From the NCBI RefSeq assembly GCF_000429925.1, contig NZ_AUCU01000020.1, positions 1-64,000 on the forward strand: a DNA stretch of 64,000 nt, given 5' to 3'. Positions 18,196-25,754 of the stretch are shown piece after piece. A model generated the notes under the pieces. The model saw only the letters and a program-made list of their open reading frames with translations. It was not told the origin of the DNA and did not search any database. A program made the translations under genes and the position numbers. Source of the DNA: Desulfatirhabdium butyrativorans DSM 18734. Its GTDB lineage: Bacteria; Desulfobacterota; Desulfobacteria; Desulfobacterales; Desulfatirhabdiaceae. Within the stretch, counting starts at the first letter, position 1. Each line of letters opens with the position of its first letter.

Positions 18196-19545
18196 ATGGA
18201 ATTCTCTCCTTTGACCGCAGTCTCACCTGTTGACGGGAGATACCGGAAAGCGGCAGAGCCGTTGAGTCCGTATTTCTCCGAATATGCACTGATCCGGTAT
18301 CGGGTCCGTGTCGAGGTGGCATATTTGATCGCATTGAGCAACGCAAAGCTGAACGGATTTCAAGCATTCTTGCCTCGGCAATGCGAACTGCTCGAATCCA
18401 TTTTTCTTCATTTTGGCATCGCGGATGCTAATCGCATCAAGGAATTGGAATCCATAACGAATCACGATGTAAAGGCTGTGGAATATTTCTTGCGGGAAAA
18501 GCTCGATCAGTTGGGGCTTTCGGACTGGATTCCCTGGATTCATTTCGCCCTGACCTCGCAGGACATCAACAACACAGCGCTCCCGCTCTCGCTTCGGGAT
18601 GCTTTTCTGGAGCAATATCTGCCAAAATTGCAAGAACTGATCCAGGAGCTGAAGCAAATGGCCATAGACTGGCAAACCCTTCCCATGCTTGCCCGGACAC
18701 ACGGCCAACCAGCCTCACCCACTACTCTCGGAAAAGAACTCTATGTGTTTGTGGAACGATTGCAAGGTCAGCTTGCGTTGTTGCAACAAGTTCCTTTTTC
18801 TGCCAAATTCGGAGGGGCCACAGGTAATTTCAACGCACATGCCGTAGCCTTTCCCAATGTTGATTGGCCTGCCTTTGCCGATCGCTTCATCCGGACCTTA
18901 GGCTTGGTCCGAACCCGCATCACCACACAAATCGAACCTTACGACAACCTTGCCGCTTTTTGTGACGGAATCAAGCGCATCAACACCATTTTCATCGATT
19001 TGGTGCGAGACCTTTGGACCTATATTTCGCTAAATTATTTTCATCAAAAAATCAGGGAAAAGGAAGTAGGCTCTTCCACTATGCCCCACAAGGTCAATCC
19101 GATAGACTTTGAAAATGCGGAAGGCAATTTCGGTATCGCCAACGCCATTCTGGAGCACCTTGCGGCCAAGCTTCCGATTTCCAGACTTCAACGCGATTTG
19201 ACGGATTCAACCGTCACCCGGAACATTGGGGTCCCCCTGGCACATACGCTGATCGGTTTCGCTTCCCTGAATAAAGGACTTGGAAAACTGATCGTCAATC
19301 GATCTGCCATTGAAGCGGATCTTCAAAAACATTGGGTGGTCATTGCGGAAGGCATCCAGACGGTTCTGAGGCGGGAAGGAATTGCAGATGCTTATGAAAA
19401 GCTCAAAGAATTGACCAGAACCAACGACACAATTACACCCGAGATCGTTGGCTCCTTTGTAGGCACCCTGGATGTACCGGAAAAAGTCAAAATGGAATTG
19501 CTGGCCATTACGCCGTTTACCTATACAGGGATTGTGGAGTTCTGA
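18196..19545 (+). CDS. purB: Adenylosuccinate lyase
   Basis: Catalyses two fumarate-releasing steps of purine synthesis (SAICAR to AICAR, adenylosuccinate to AMP). The 449-residue product starting MEFSPLTAVSPVDGRYRK belongs to the E. coli-type subgroup. It carries the superfamily signature GSSTMPHKVNPIDFENAEGN, with the substrate-binding region ARTHGQPASPTTLGKEL and HFALTSQDINNTAL upstream. ATG 18196 is chosen because AAAGGA precedes it by seven bases; the longer frame to 18157 adds an unlikely N-terminus. Length matches the family. The gene appears monocistronic, with a MITE-like element just upstream. Confidence 0.97.
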   Translation: MEFSPLTAVSPVDGRYRKAAEPLSPYFSEYALIRYRVRVEVAYLIALSNAKLNGFQAFLPRQCELLESIFLHFGIADANRIKELESITNHDVKAVEYFLREKLDQLGLSDWIPWIHFALTSQDINNTALPLSLRDAFLEQYLPKLQELIQELKQMAIDWQTLPMLARTHGQPASPTTLGKELYVFVERLQGQLALLQQVPFSAKFGGATGNFNAHAVAFPNVDWPAFADRFIRTLGLVRTRITTQIEPYDNLAAFCDGIKRINTIFIDLVRDLWTYISLNYFHQKIREKEVGSSTMPHKVNPIDFENAEGNFGIANAILEHLAAKLPISRLQRDLTDSTVTRNIGVPLAHTLIGFASLNKGLGKLIVNRSAIEADLQKHWVVIAEGIQTVLRREGIADAYEKLKELTRTNDTITPEIVGSFVGTLDVPEKVKMELLAITPFTYTGIVEF

Positions 19546-19860
19546 CCATTTTTTCAAATGAACCCTGCCCCATAGCCTGTCATCCTGCAAATGTGGTTGC
19601 CGAGACAATACCTTTTGGAACATCAAGATCCAATTCAGGTTCTTCAATTTTCTGTCGTACAAGCGACGGTTATCGTAAAGAAGTCCGTTCGTTGAACGGA
19701 TGGCATCACCTTGTTCTGCCGGTGTTTCCGGCATATTGGCACCCGGCATTCCTGCGCCTGCTGGGAAAAAACAGACGATCTGGAAATGGTGGATCCTGAG
19801 TAAATCGACGCGGGAAAAAGAATATTTTCTGCAAATTGTTGGGAAAATCAAGGCCGACAT
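19546..19860. other. Intergenic region between convergent purB and sensor kinase
   Basis: 315 bp. It contains the hairpin TCCGTTC-GTT-GAACGGA at about 19684-19700 but no credible gene; a plus-strand frame at 19593-19799 has no ribosome site. The base composition becomes visibly more G+C-rich after this region. Confidence 0.45.
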
Positions 19861-21402
19861 TCACTCTTGACAAAGGGGCAACCATACCGTGAATGTCGAT
19901 CCGTGATCTGGAACGCTCTGGACCGTGATCCGGCCGCCCAGTTCGTCCAGCAGCCCTTTGACGATTGGAAGGCCCAGACCGGTTCCGGTGATGAATCGGG
20001 TCTTTTCGTTCTTCACCCGGTAAAAGCGCTTGAAGATGTTCTCGAGATGACGCTCCTCGATCCCGAAGCCGTTGTCGATGACATCGACGCGGATCCAGGG
20101 GTTGGATTTGACGCCTGCGGTTGTGACAGCGGCGGTCGTGGCTTCATCGCCTGGCTCAAGCGTCACCCGCACATTGATTGCGCCTTCCTCAGGGGTATAG
20201 TGGATGGCATTGGTGATGAGGTTTCCGAAAATGCTCTCGATGGCCATCGGATCGGCCTCGATGAGCGGTAGCGGCTCCGGCGGAAGCTCCAGATCGAGGC
20301 GCTGCCGTTTCGCTTTGGCCTTCGTTCCCAGGAAATCCACGATGTTTTTCAGCAGTTCCGCAAGATGAATCGGCTTGCGGTCTTTACAGACATTGCCCGC
20401 CTCGATATGCGACAGGTCGAGCAGATCTCCGATCAGTGAAATGAGGCCCTGGGTTTTTTCCTTGGCTCTCGAGAGCAGGTACTGATCCCGGCTCGATTCC
20501 TTTTCGGCCATATCCCGAAGGACGAGGGCGAGCTGTTCGTGAATGGTTGATAATGGGGAGCGAAGTTCGTGGCTGACCTTGGCGACGAATTCGTTTTTCA
20601 GACGATCCAGAAGCTTCATGGTGGTGATGTCGGTCAGGTTGACGACGGCCCCGACGCATTCCCCCGATTCACTCCACACCGGTTTGGCGATGGCCTGAAG
20701 AAATTTCTGCTCGCCGACGGCAAATTCATATTTGGCATCGACTGCGCCATTGCGTTCCTTTCCCTTGGAAACCTCACGAATCAGTTGGAGCAGTCCTGCC
20801 TCCGCAATACAGGACTCGACGGGTGCACCCGCCGGGACTTCTCCTTCGATCTCCATCAGCCACCGGAAAGCCGGATTCATCAAGGCGATGCGCCCTTCGA
20901 CATTGGTGACCAGCACCCCGTTCGGCAGGGTTTCGACGATGGTGCGGATGCGGCTCTTTTCGGTACCCAGATCGGCCAGGTTTCGTTCCCGCTCCCTTTC
21001 GAGTCTTCGGGTTTCGTCGATCAGGCGAAGGCGCTCCCTGGCCCGGTTGATGACGATTCGCAGTTGATCCGGCTCGAAGGGTTTGGGAATGAAATCGTAG
21101 GCCCCCTTCTTCATGGCCTCGATGGCCGTTTCGATCGTGGCGTACCCCGTGATGACGATTACGAGGATTTCCGGATCGAAGAGCCGGATGTGGGTGAGCA
21201 CTTCCATCCCATCCATGCCGGGCATCTTGAGATCGAGCAGCACGATGGAAACCGGTTGGGCCTGGACGAGCGCAAGTCCTTGCTGGCCGTTGGCTGCCGT
21301 GAGCACCCGATACCCCATGCGGCTCAGGATGCGCTGGGAGCCTTCGCGGATGTTCTGTTCGTCGTCGATGACCAGGATCGTCATCTCGCTTTCGGATTTC
21401 AT
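19861..21402 (-). CDS. Hybrid receiver-PAS-histidine kinase
   Basis: A soluble signalling protein of 513 residues. It begins with a receiver domain (TILVIDDEQNIREG, phosphoacceptor Asp in IVLLDLKMPGMDG at about residue 57, KPF at about 107). A coiled linker, a PAS domain at about 150-260 (GVLVTNVEGRIALMNPAF) and a HisKA domain (VSHELRSPLS, His278) follow. The HATPase domain has N-box NLITNAIHYTPEEG, DNGFGI and GTGLGLPIVKGL. With no transmembrane helix, it is probably driven by a partner that phosphorylates the receiver. Its start overlaps the stop of the upstream PAS kinase by four bases (ATGA), so the two proteins are made together and likely form a phosphorelay. Confidence 0.93.
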   Translation of the reverse strand: MKSESEMTILVIDDEQNIREGSQRILSRMGYRVLTAANGQQGLALVQAQPVSIVLLDLKMPGMDGMEVLTHIRLFDPEILVIVITGYATIETAIEAMKKGAYDFIPKPFEPDQLRIVINRARERLRLIDETRRLERERERNLADLGTEKSRIRTIVETLPNGVLVTNVEGRIALMNPAFRWLMEIEGEVPAGAPVESCIAEAGLLQLIREVSKGKERNGAVDAKYEFAVGEQKFLQAIAKPVWSESGECVGAVVNLTDITTMKLLDRLKNEFVAKVSHELRSPLSTIHEQLALVLRDMAEKESSRDQYLLSRAKEKTQGLISLIGDLLDLSHIEAGNVCKDRKPIHLAELLKNIVDFLGTKAKAKRQRLDLELPPEPLPLIEADPMAIESIFGNLITNAIHYTPEEGAINVRVTLEPGDEATTAAVTTAGVKSNPWIRVDVIDNGFGIEERHLENIFKRFYRVKNEKTRFITGTGLGLPIVKGLLDELGGRITVQSVPDHGSTFTVWLPLCQE

Positions 21403-22871
21403 GACTGGTTTCCTGGCTCCGGATTCGGGTTTACGGGAAGAACGATGGTGAAGAGCGCCCCGCTTTCAGGGCGATTTGCTGCGACGATATCGCCGTCGTG
21501 GCTCTTGACGATGCCGTAAACGAGGCTCAGACCGAGCCCCGTTCCTTTTCCCTCTTCCTTGGTCGTGAAGAACGGCTCGAAAATATGCGGCAGAACCGCT
21601 TCGGGGATGCCCGGCCCCGTGTCTGCAATTTCGATGATCACCTGATGACCGGCTTCGGAGCGGCGTGTACGGATCGATAATTCGCCATGTCCGTCCATGG
21701 CCTGGGCGGCATTCAGGATGATGTTCATGAAGAGGTGGTTGAGCTGCTGGATGTCGCCATATACCGGTGGAATATCCGCTTCGAGATCGGTGTGAATGCG
21801 AATATTCTGAAACAAAACCTGCTTTTCGAGAAGAAACAGGGTCCTGCGGATGGCTTCGTTAATAGGATGCAGTTGCTTTTCGAGACGGGTCTGCCGGGAG
21901 AAGACCAGCAGCTCCTTGACCGTATCCCGGCATCGTTCGGCGTCCTTCAATATCCGGGAAAGATCAGACCTTGCGTCCTCGGGCAGGTCGTATTCTTCCT
22001 GGATCAGGCGGCTGTAAAGCATGATGCCGCCCAGAGGGTTGTTGATCTGGTGGGCGACGCCTGCTGCAAGCTTGCCGAGGGATGCCATCTTCTCGTTCTG
22101 CATCAATTGAATCTGCGCGTTTTCGAGCTCCTTCTTCAGCCGAAGCCTCTCCCGCAGATCGTGGAAAAAACCGATGGTTGCGACTTCCTGGTCTCCCTCG
22201 TAGATGATCGAGGCATAAAGGCTGATCGGGATCCGTTCGCCAGATTTGCCAAGGACCTCGACATGATATTCTTTGAGCCTGCCTTTTCCGCCGTATTCCT
22301 CGCTCCGGAGCTTCTTCATGACATCCCATGCCCCCCGATCCGGATAGATGTCCTGAATATATAGACTTTCGAGCGCTTCCTGGACGCTGTAGCCACTGAC
22401 CTCAGCGGCTGACTGATTAAAGAGAAAAATTTTCCCTTTCCGATCCGCAGCGATAACCCCGTCTACAGCACTGTTGATCATGTTGACCAGAAAGGCGTTG
22501 GCCCGTCTGATCTCTTCTTCCAGTTCGCCAAGTCTCGGGATGTCGAAATCGAGAATGACGACGGCATCGATGGCATCTCCAGATCGAAGCGGGTAACAAT
22601 ATACTTTTTCGGTGCGGATACCACCGTCGAGAAAGGCCTGCTGGACCGGAAGGGCATCGGTTATTACCTGATGGACGGGGCATCGACCGCAGGGGGTGTC
22701 GGCATCGAAATACACCTCATGGCAGGGCCGACCGACAATGTCTTCGCCCCGCTTTTCCGCAGCATAGCGATTGGCAGCGACGATCTGGAACTGGGGGGAT
22801 ACGACGATCATTTCCCGGTTCAGCGCGTCGATGGCACGCAGCAGATAGTCCTTTTCCGCCTCGCTACGCAT
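21399..22871 (-). CDS. PAS-domain sensor histidine kinase
   Basis: A soluble kinase of 490 residues. ATG 22871 follows GAAAGGTG; the longer frame to 22940 runs into simple-sequence repeats and is rejected. An N-terminal PAS-like domain contains a C-x2-C motif ([12 protein letters not shown]) that could bind metal, haem or a cofactor. A second PAS/PAC unit follows at about 120-245 ([18 protein letters not shown]). Then comes a HisKA domain of the NtrB/ZraS kind ([13 protein letters not shown], His274), with HATPase boxes [20 protein letters not shown] and [12 protein letters not shown]. It overlaps the downstream receiver-kinase by four bases. The signal sensed is unknown; the cysteine pair suggests redox or metal sensing. 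Confidence 0.92.
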   Translation of the reverse strand: MRSEAEKDYLLRAIDALNREMIVVSPQFQIVAANRYAAEKRGEDIVGRPCHEVYFDADTPCGRCPVHQVITDALPVQQAFLDGGIRTEKVYCYPLRSGDAIDAVVILDFDIPRLGELEEEIRRANAFLVNMINSAVDGVIAADRKGKIFLFNQSAAEVSGYSVQEALESLYIQDIYPDRGAWDVMKKLRSEEYGGKGRLKEYHVEVLGKSGERIPISLYASIIYEGDQEVATIGFFHDLRERLRLKKELENAQIQLMQNEKMASLGKLAAGVAHQINNPLGGIMLYSRLIQEEYDLPEDARSDLSRILKDAERCRDTVKELLVFSRQTRLEKQLHPINEAIRRTLFLLEKQVLFQNIRIHTDLEADIPPVYGDIQQLNHLFMNIILNAAQAMDGHGELSIRTRRSEAGHQVIIEIADTGPGIPEAVLPHIFEPFFTTKEEGKGTGLGLSLVYGIVKSHDGDIVAANRPESGALFTIVLPVNPNPEPGNQS

Positions 22872-22894
22872 GGAGCACCTTTCATCGGGCGATG

Positions 22895-22936
22895 CATAGG
22901 GTAGTCGGCAGTGGGCAGTGGGTAGCGGGTAGTCAC
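22895..22936 (-). repeat. Heptanucleotide tandem repeats (array 1)
   Basis: On the minus strand about five diverged 7-bp units of the type CTACCCG, CTACCCA, CTGCCCA, CTGCCGA, CTACCCT. The array lies immediately upstream of the PAS kinase gene and is inverted relative to array 2. Confidence 0.7.
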
Positions 22937-23111
22937 ACAAGCCCGGAAAAAGGGGGCGATGGTCTGTACCCGAAAGAATCGCCTGCGGAGGAATCAGGCC
23001 GGATCGGAAATCCAGCGCTACGTTAAAAATCAGACCTCACCTGACTTCCTTCGGATTTCTGCAGAAAACCATCCTTCCGGTCGCCGCCTACCGACCCTTC
23101 CTATGACTTCT

Positions 23112-23171
23112 CGCCCATCGCCCATTACCCATTACCCATCACCTATAGCCTATTGCCTATTGCCTATTGCC
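23112..23171 (+). repeat. Heptanucleotide tandem repeats (array 2)
   Basis: About eight to nine 7-bp units: CCCATCG, CCCATTA (x2), CCCATCA, CCTATAG, CCTATTG (x3). The array runs into the last codons and stop (GGG CAA TAG) of the receiver gene at 23164, so the end of that gene is built from the repeat. Confidence 0.8.
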
Positions 23172-23553
23172 CTAAAAGCCTTTTCACACTTGCCGTGATG
23201 TCTTCAGCGGAAGCCGGTTTCGGCAGATAGTCGTCCGCTTCCATGCTCATCCCGTCATAATGAGAATAGCGGGTAGAGGTGACATGGTCTGCGACGGAAG
23301 TCAGCAGGATGATCGGAATTTCCGCATAGGCCGGTTCCTTTTTCAGTTTGGCGCACAACTGGTAGCCATCCATCTCGGGCATCATGACATCGAGGATGAT
23401 GGCATCCGGCGGATTGGCTTTGACTTTTTCGTAGCCTTCAAGACCATTGTATGCCAGCTCTGTTGCGAATCCCTCTTTTTCCAAATAGGCCTGAACGACC
23501 ATTGAAAAATCCGGCTCGTCATCAACCAGAAGAATGCGTTTTTTTTCGCTCAT
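23164..23553 (-). CDS. Single-domain response regulator (CheY-like)
   Basis: A 129-residue stand-alone receiver. The acidic pocket is in ILLVDDEPDF, the phosphoacceptor is in AIILDVMMPEMDGYQ (about residue 55), Thr/Ser is in ILLTSVADH and Lys in DYLPKPASAEDI. There is no output domain, so it acts through protein contacts, presumably with the two kinases located just downstream on the same strand. Between them lies a 290-bp spacer with heptanucleotide repeats. The last residues and stop codon are formed by the repeat, suggesting the C-terminus was shaped by it. Confidence 0.92.
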   Translation of the reverse strand: MSEKKRILLVDDEPDFSMVVQAYLEKEGFATELAYNGLEGYEKVKANPPDAIILDVMMPEMDGYQLCAKLKKEPAYAEIPIILLTSVADHVTSTRYSHYDGMSMEADDYLPKPASAEDITASVKRLLGQ

Positions 23554-23701
23554 GGTGTACTCCTTTCAGTTTAAATTACTGCTTCACGCAACCACGAAGG
23601 CACGTTGCAATACCTCCTGTCTTCGTTCACCTAAATCTGGCTGGGATGAGCGGGAACATCGAAAGAACCTTCACCCTTTCGCCCTTTCCCACTCTCGTGT
23701 C

Positions 23702-24631
23702 TCACACCTGCGGCCTCGGATACAACCCCGCCCGCTCCACGATCTCGGGCACCTTCTCCTCCCATTCGATGGCCATGATATGAAAGCCGTGAACCCCCGG
23801 AACGGTTTTCAGCCGCTCGATCGTCTCCACACAGATGGCGATGCCTTCCTCGGGCTGCTTTTCCTTGGGAACGCCAGCAATGCGCTTGACGACCTCATCC
23901 GGAACGTCCATGCCCGGGACGCGGTTTTTCATGTAGCGGGCCATGCCGGCGGACTTGAGCGGCGTCACCCCGGCCATGATGTGCACTTGTTCGGTCAGGC
24001 CCCGATCCCGCGCCATCTTCACCCACAGCTCGAACTTGTCGAGGTTGTAGATGCACTGGGTCTGGATGAATTCGACCCCTGCAGCCACCTTCTTGGCAAG
24101 GCGCATCACTCGGATCTCGAAGGGATCGGCAAAGGGATTGGCTGCGGCGCCTACGAACATCCGGGGGGGGCGGTCTATGTCTGCGCCGCCCAGAAATTTG
24201 CCTTCATCCCGCATCCGCCGAACGGTCTGGATAAGCTGCATGGAATCGAGGTCGTGGACGTTCTGGCCGGTGGCGCAGTCGCCGAAACTCTGGTGGTCTC
24301 CGGAAAGGCACAGGATGTTGTGGATATCGAAGGATGCGGCACCCAGGATATCGCTTTGAAGCGCAATGCGGTTTCTGTCTCGTGTCACCATCTGCAGTAC
24401 GGGTTCGAGCCCCATCAGCTTGAGCCGGATGCAGGCTGCCAGGCTGCACAGCCGGGTGACAGACGTCTGGTTATCCGTAATGTTGACGGCATCGACGTGG
24501 TTTCGGATGATATTCGCCTTTTCTTCGAGATGCTTCGGGTTGCTTCCTCTGGGAGGGCCGACTTCGGAGGTGACGGCCAGTTGCCCGGATGCGAGAATCT
24601 TCTCGAGTTTGCTCGGTGTTTTGGTTGTCAT
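23702..24631 (-). CDS. metF: Methylenetetrahydrofolate reductase, MetF
   Basis: Reduces 5,10-methylene-THF to 5-methyl-THF in the folate (methyl) branch of the Wood-Ljungdahl pathway, or runs it in reverse. The 309-residue protein starts MTTKTPSKLEKIL at ATG 24631. Family features are the N-terminal [44 protein letters not shown] (FAD contact) and C-terminal FIQTQCIYN and [14 protein letters not shown]. Its ATG overlaps the metV stop codon (ATGA), showing translational coupling. A position directly after MetV, MvhD and HdrA is typical of acetogens and sulfate reducers whose MetF works in a complex with these iron-sulfur proteins. Confidence 0.93.
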   Translation of the reverse strand: MTTKTPSKLEKILASGQLAVTSEVGPPRGSNPKHLEEKANIIRNHVDAVNITDNQTSVTRLCSLAACIRLKLMGLEPVLQMVTRDRNRIALQSDILGAASFDIHNILCLSGDHQSFGDCATGQNVHDLDSMQLIQTVRRMRDEGKFLGGADIDRPPRMFVGAAANPFADPFEIRVMRLAKKVAAGVEFIQTQCIYNLDKFELWVKMARDRGLTEQVHIMAGVTPLKSAGMARYMKNRVPGMDVPDEVVKRIAGVPKEKQPEEGIAICVETIERLKTVPGVHGFHIMAIEWEEKVPEIVERAGLYPRPQV

Positions 24632-25296
24632 ATCTGCACGTCCTCCCTCACGACTTTGCGGGGGCCGCCGGCCCGATCCGTTGACCAATCCTTGATCGAG
24701 AAGAGCTTTTCGTAGTCCTCCAGCCTGCCGAGGGCCTTGAGGCGATCGACGATGAGTTGCCAGGCACAATCGACATCCTTGCTGATCTCGCACTTCCCCT
24801 TCGTGGATCCGCCGCAGGGACCGTTCAACAGACGCTTGGCACATCGGGAAACGGGGCAGATACCTGCCGTATAGGCCAGGATGCATTGCCCGCAAGCTTG
24901 ACAGCGTTCCGTCCAGAGCCCCCGCTTTTCGGTCACTCCCAGGAAACAAGTGTTCACGCCGGGCAGGACCGGCTTCGACAGATATTTTTCTGCCGTGAAC
25001 TGGACCCCGACACCGCAGGCCAGCGACAGGACGGCATCGTAGTTGTCGATCCGATCCCGGATTTCCTCCAGGTATTCGTGATCGCACTGCCGTTCGAGGG
25101 TCACTTCATCGATGCGCTTTTCCTGTCCCTGGTTCAGGAAATACATCCGCAGGGCGGAAGCCAGCACACCGACTTCCTTCTTTCCGCCCGCCTCGCAGAC
25201 GGTGACGCATTCGTTGCATCCCAGGATCAGAAGGCGACCGTAGGGACGTACCGCTTCGATGATTTCTTCGATGGGTTTTTTATCGGCGACAATCAT
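24628..25296 (-). CDS. metV: MetV, iron-sulfur partner of methylenetetrahydrofolate reductase
   Basis: A 222-residue cysteine-rich protein corresponding to the MTHFR C-terminal/zinc-binding family that pairs with MetF in acetogens. ATG 25296 opens MIVADKKPIEEIIEAVRPYG, followed by the cysteine motifs GCNECVTVCEAGG, CGVGVQF, CQACGQCILAY, CPVSRCAKRLLNGPCGG and GKCEISKDVDCAW. These can hold iron-sulfur clusters that pass electrons to the FAD of MetF. It starts 26 bp after mvhD and overlaps metF by four bases. MetV-MetF heterodimers are known as the catalytic core of MTHFR in Moorella-type organisms; the role here follows from that. Confidence 0.9.
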   Translation of the reverse strand: MIVADKKPIEEIIEAVRPYGRLLILGCNECVTVCEAGGKKEVGVLASALRMYFLNQGQEKRIDEVTLERQCDHEYLEEIRDRIDNYDAVLSLACGVGVQFTAEKYLSKPVLPGVNTCFLGVTEKRGLWTERCQACGQCILAYTAGICPVSRCAKRLLNGPCGGSTKGKCEISKDVDCAWQLIVDRLKALGRLEDYEKLFSIKDWSTDRAGGPRKVVREDVQI

Positions 25297-25322
25297 GGGT
25301 GCTGCCTTCTCCTCTCTGATGG

Positions 25323-25754
25323 TTATGCGGCCTTTTTCAATGCGTTTCGAAGCGGGTTCGGGCCGAGCGCCCGGATCCGCTCGTCCATTTGTCGGACATA
25401 TTCGGCAAACCGCGGACCTTCGGCCGAAGACAGGTTGAACATCTCGACCCGCTCCGGCTCGATCCCGATGGTTTTCAGGACGGCCTTGGCCTGCTCGACC
25501 CGCTTTCTGGCCCGGAAATTGCCGCTGGTGAAATGGCAGTCTCCTTCCATGCACCCGACCGTCATGACCCCATCGGCTCCTTTTTCGAACGAATGCAGTA
25601 AGTGCAACACATCCACCTTCCCGGTACAGGGAACCCGGATGATGCGTATACTCTTGGGATAATTCAATCGCATCGAACCTGCCAGGTCCGCTGCCGTATA
25701 TCCTCAATAATTGCAGCAAAATGCGATGATGATCGGCTCGAAATCCGGATTCAT
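25323..25754 (-). CDS. mvhD: MvhD-type hydrogenase/heterodisulfide reductase delta subunit; selenoprotein (Sec17)
   Basis: Carries a [2Fe-2S] cluster and connects HdrA to an electron donor or acceptor. The frame from ATG 25754 has an in-frame TGA as codon 17 (25706-25704): FCCN-Y-(TGA)-GYTAADLAGSMRL. The family pattern is FCCNWC-x-Y-x-ADLAG, so TGA replaces a conserved cysteine ligand and is read as selenocysteine. A SECIS-type hairpin begins downstream of the TGA. The 143-residue product continues with RIIRVPCTGKVD and GCMEGDCHF, as in MvhD. ATG 25754 overlaps the hdrA stop (ATGA), which supports a start upstream of the TGA. If TGA were a true stop, only an unlikely fragment starting at ATG 25673 would be made, missing key cysteines. 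Confidence 0.9.
25670..25694 (-). promoter_or_regulatory. Bacterial SECIS-like hairpin of mvhD
   Basis: Directly after the TGA codon the RNA can fold GCAGCGGACCT-GGC-AGGTTCGATGC: an 11-bp stem with one G/A mismatch and one G-T pair and the loop GGC. The loop begins 20 nt after TGA and has G in its first position, which fits the spacing (roughly 16-37 nt) and loop rule for bacterial SECIS elements. Confidence 0.75.

Noticed and set aside
22872-22940. N-terminal extension of the PAS kinase to 22940
   Set aside because: The extension is translated heptanucleotide repeat (PLPTAHCRLP) and a better start with ribosome site is at 22871.
24632-25087. Long N-terminal extension of MetF to 25087 and of MetV to 25848
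   Set aside because: These are read-through frames inside the upstream genes; ATGA coupling and homology place the starts at 24631 and 25296.
25323-25673. Short MvhD frame beginning at ATG 25673, and GTG 30007 as the start of HdrA
   Set aside because: Both starts fall after the in-frame TGA and would remove conserved cofactor residues; overlap with upstream stops and homology across the TGA show that the genes begin further upstream.
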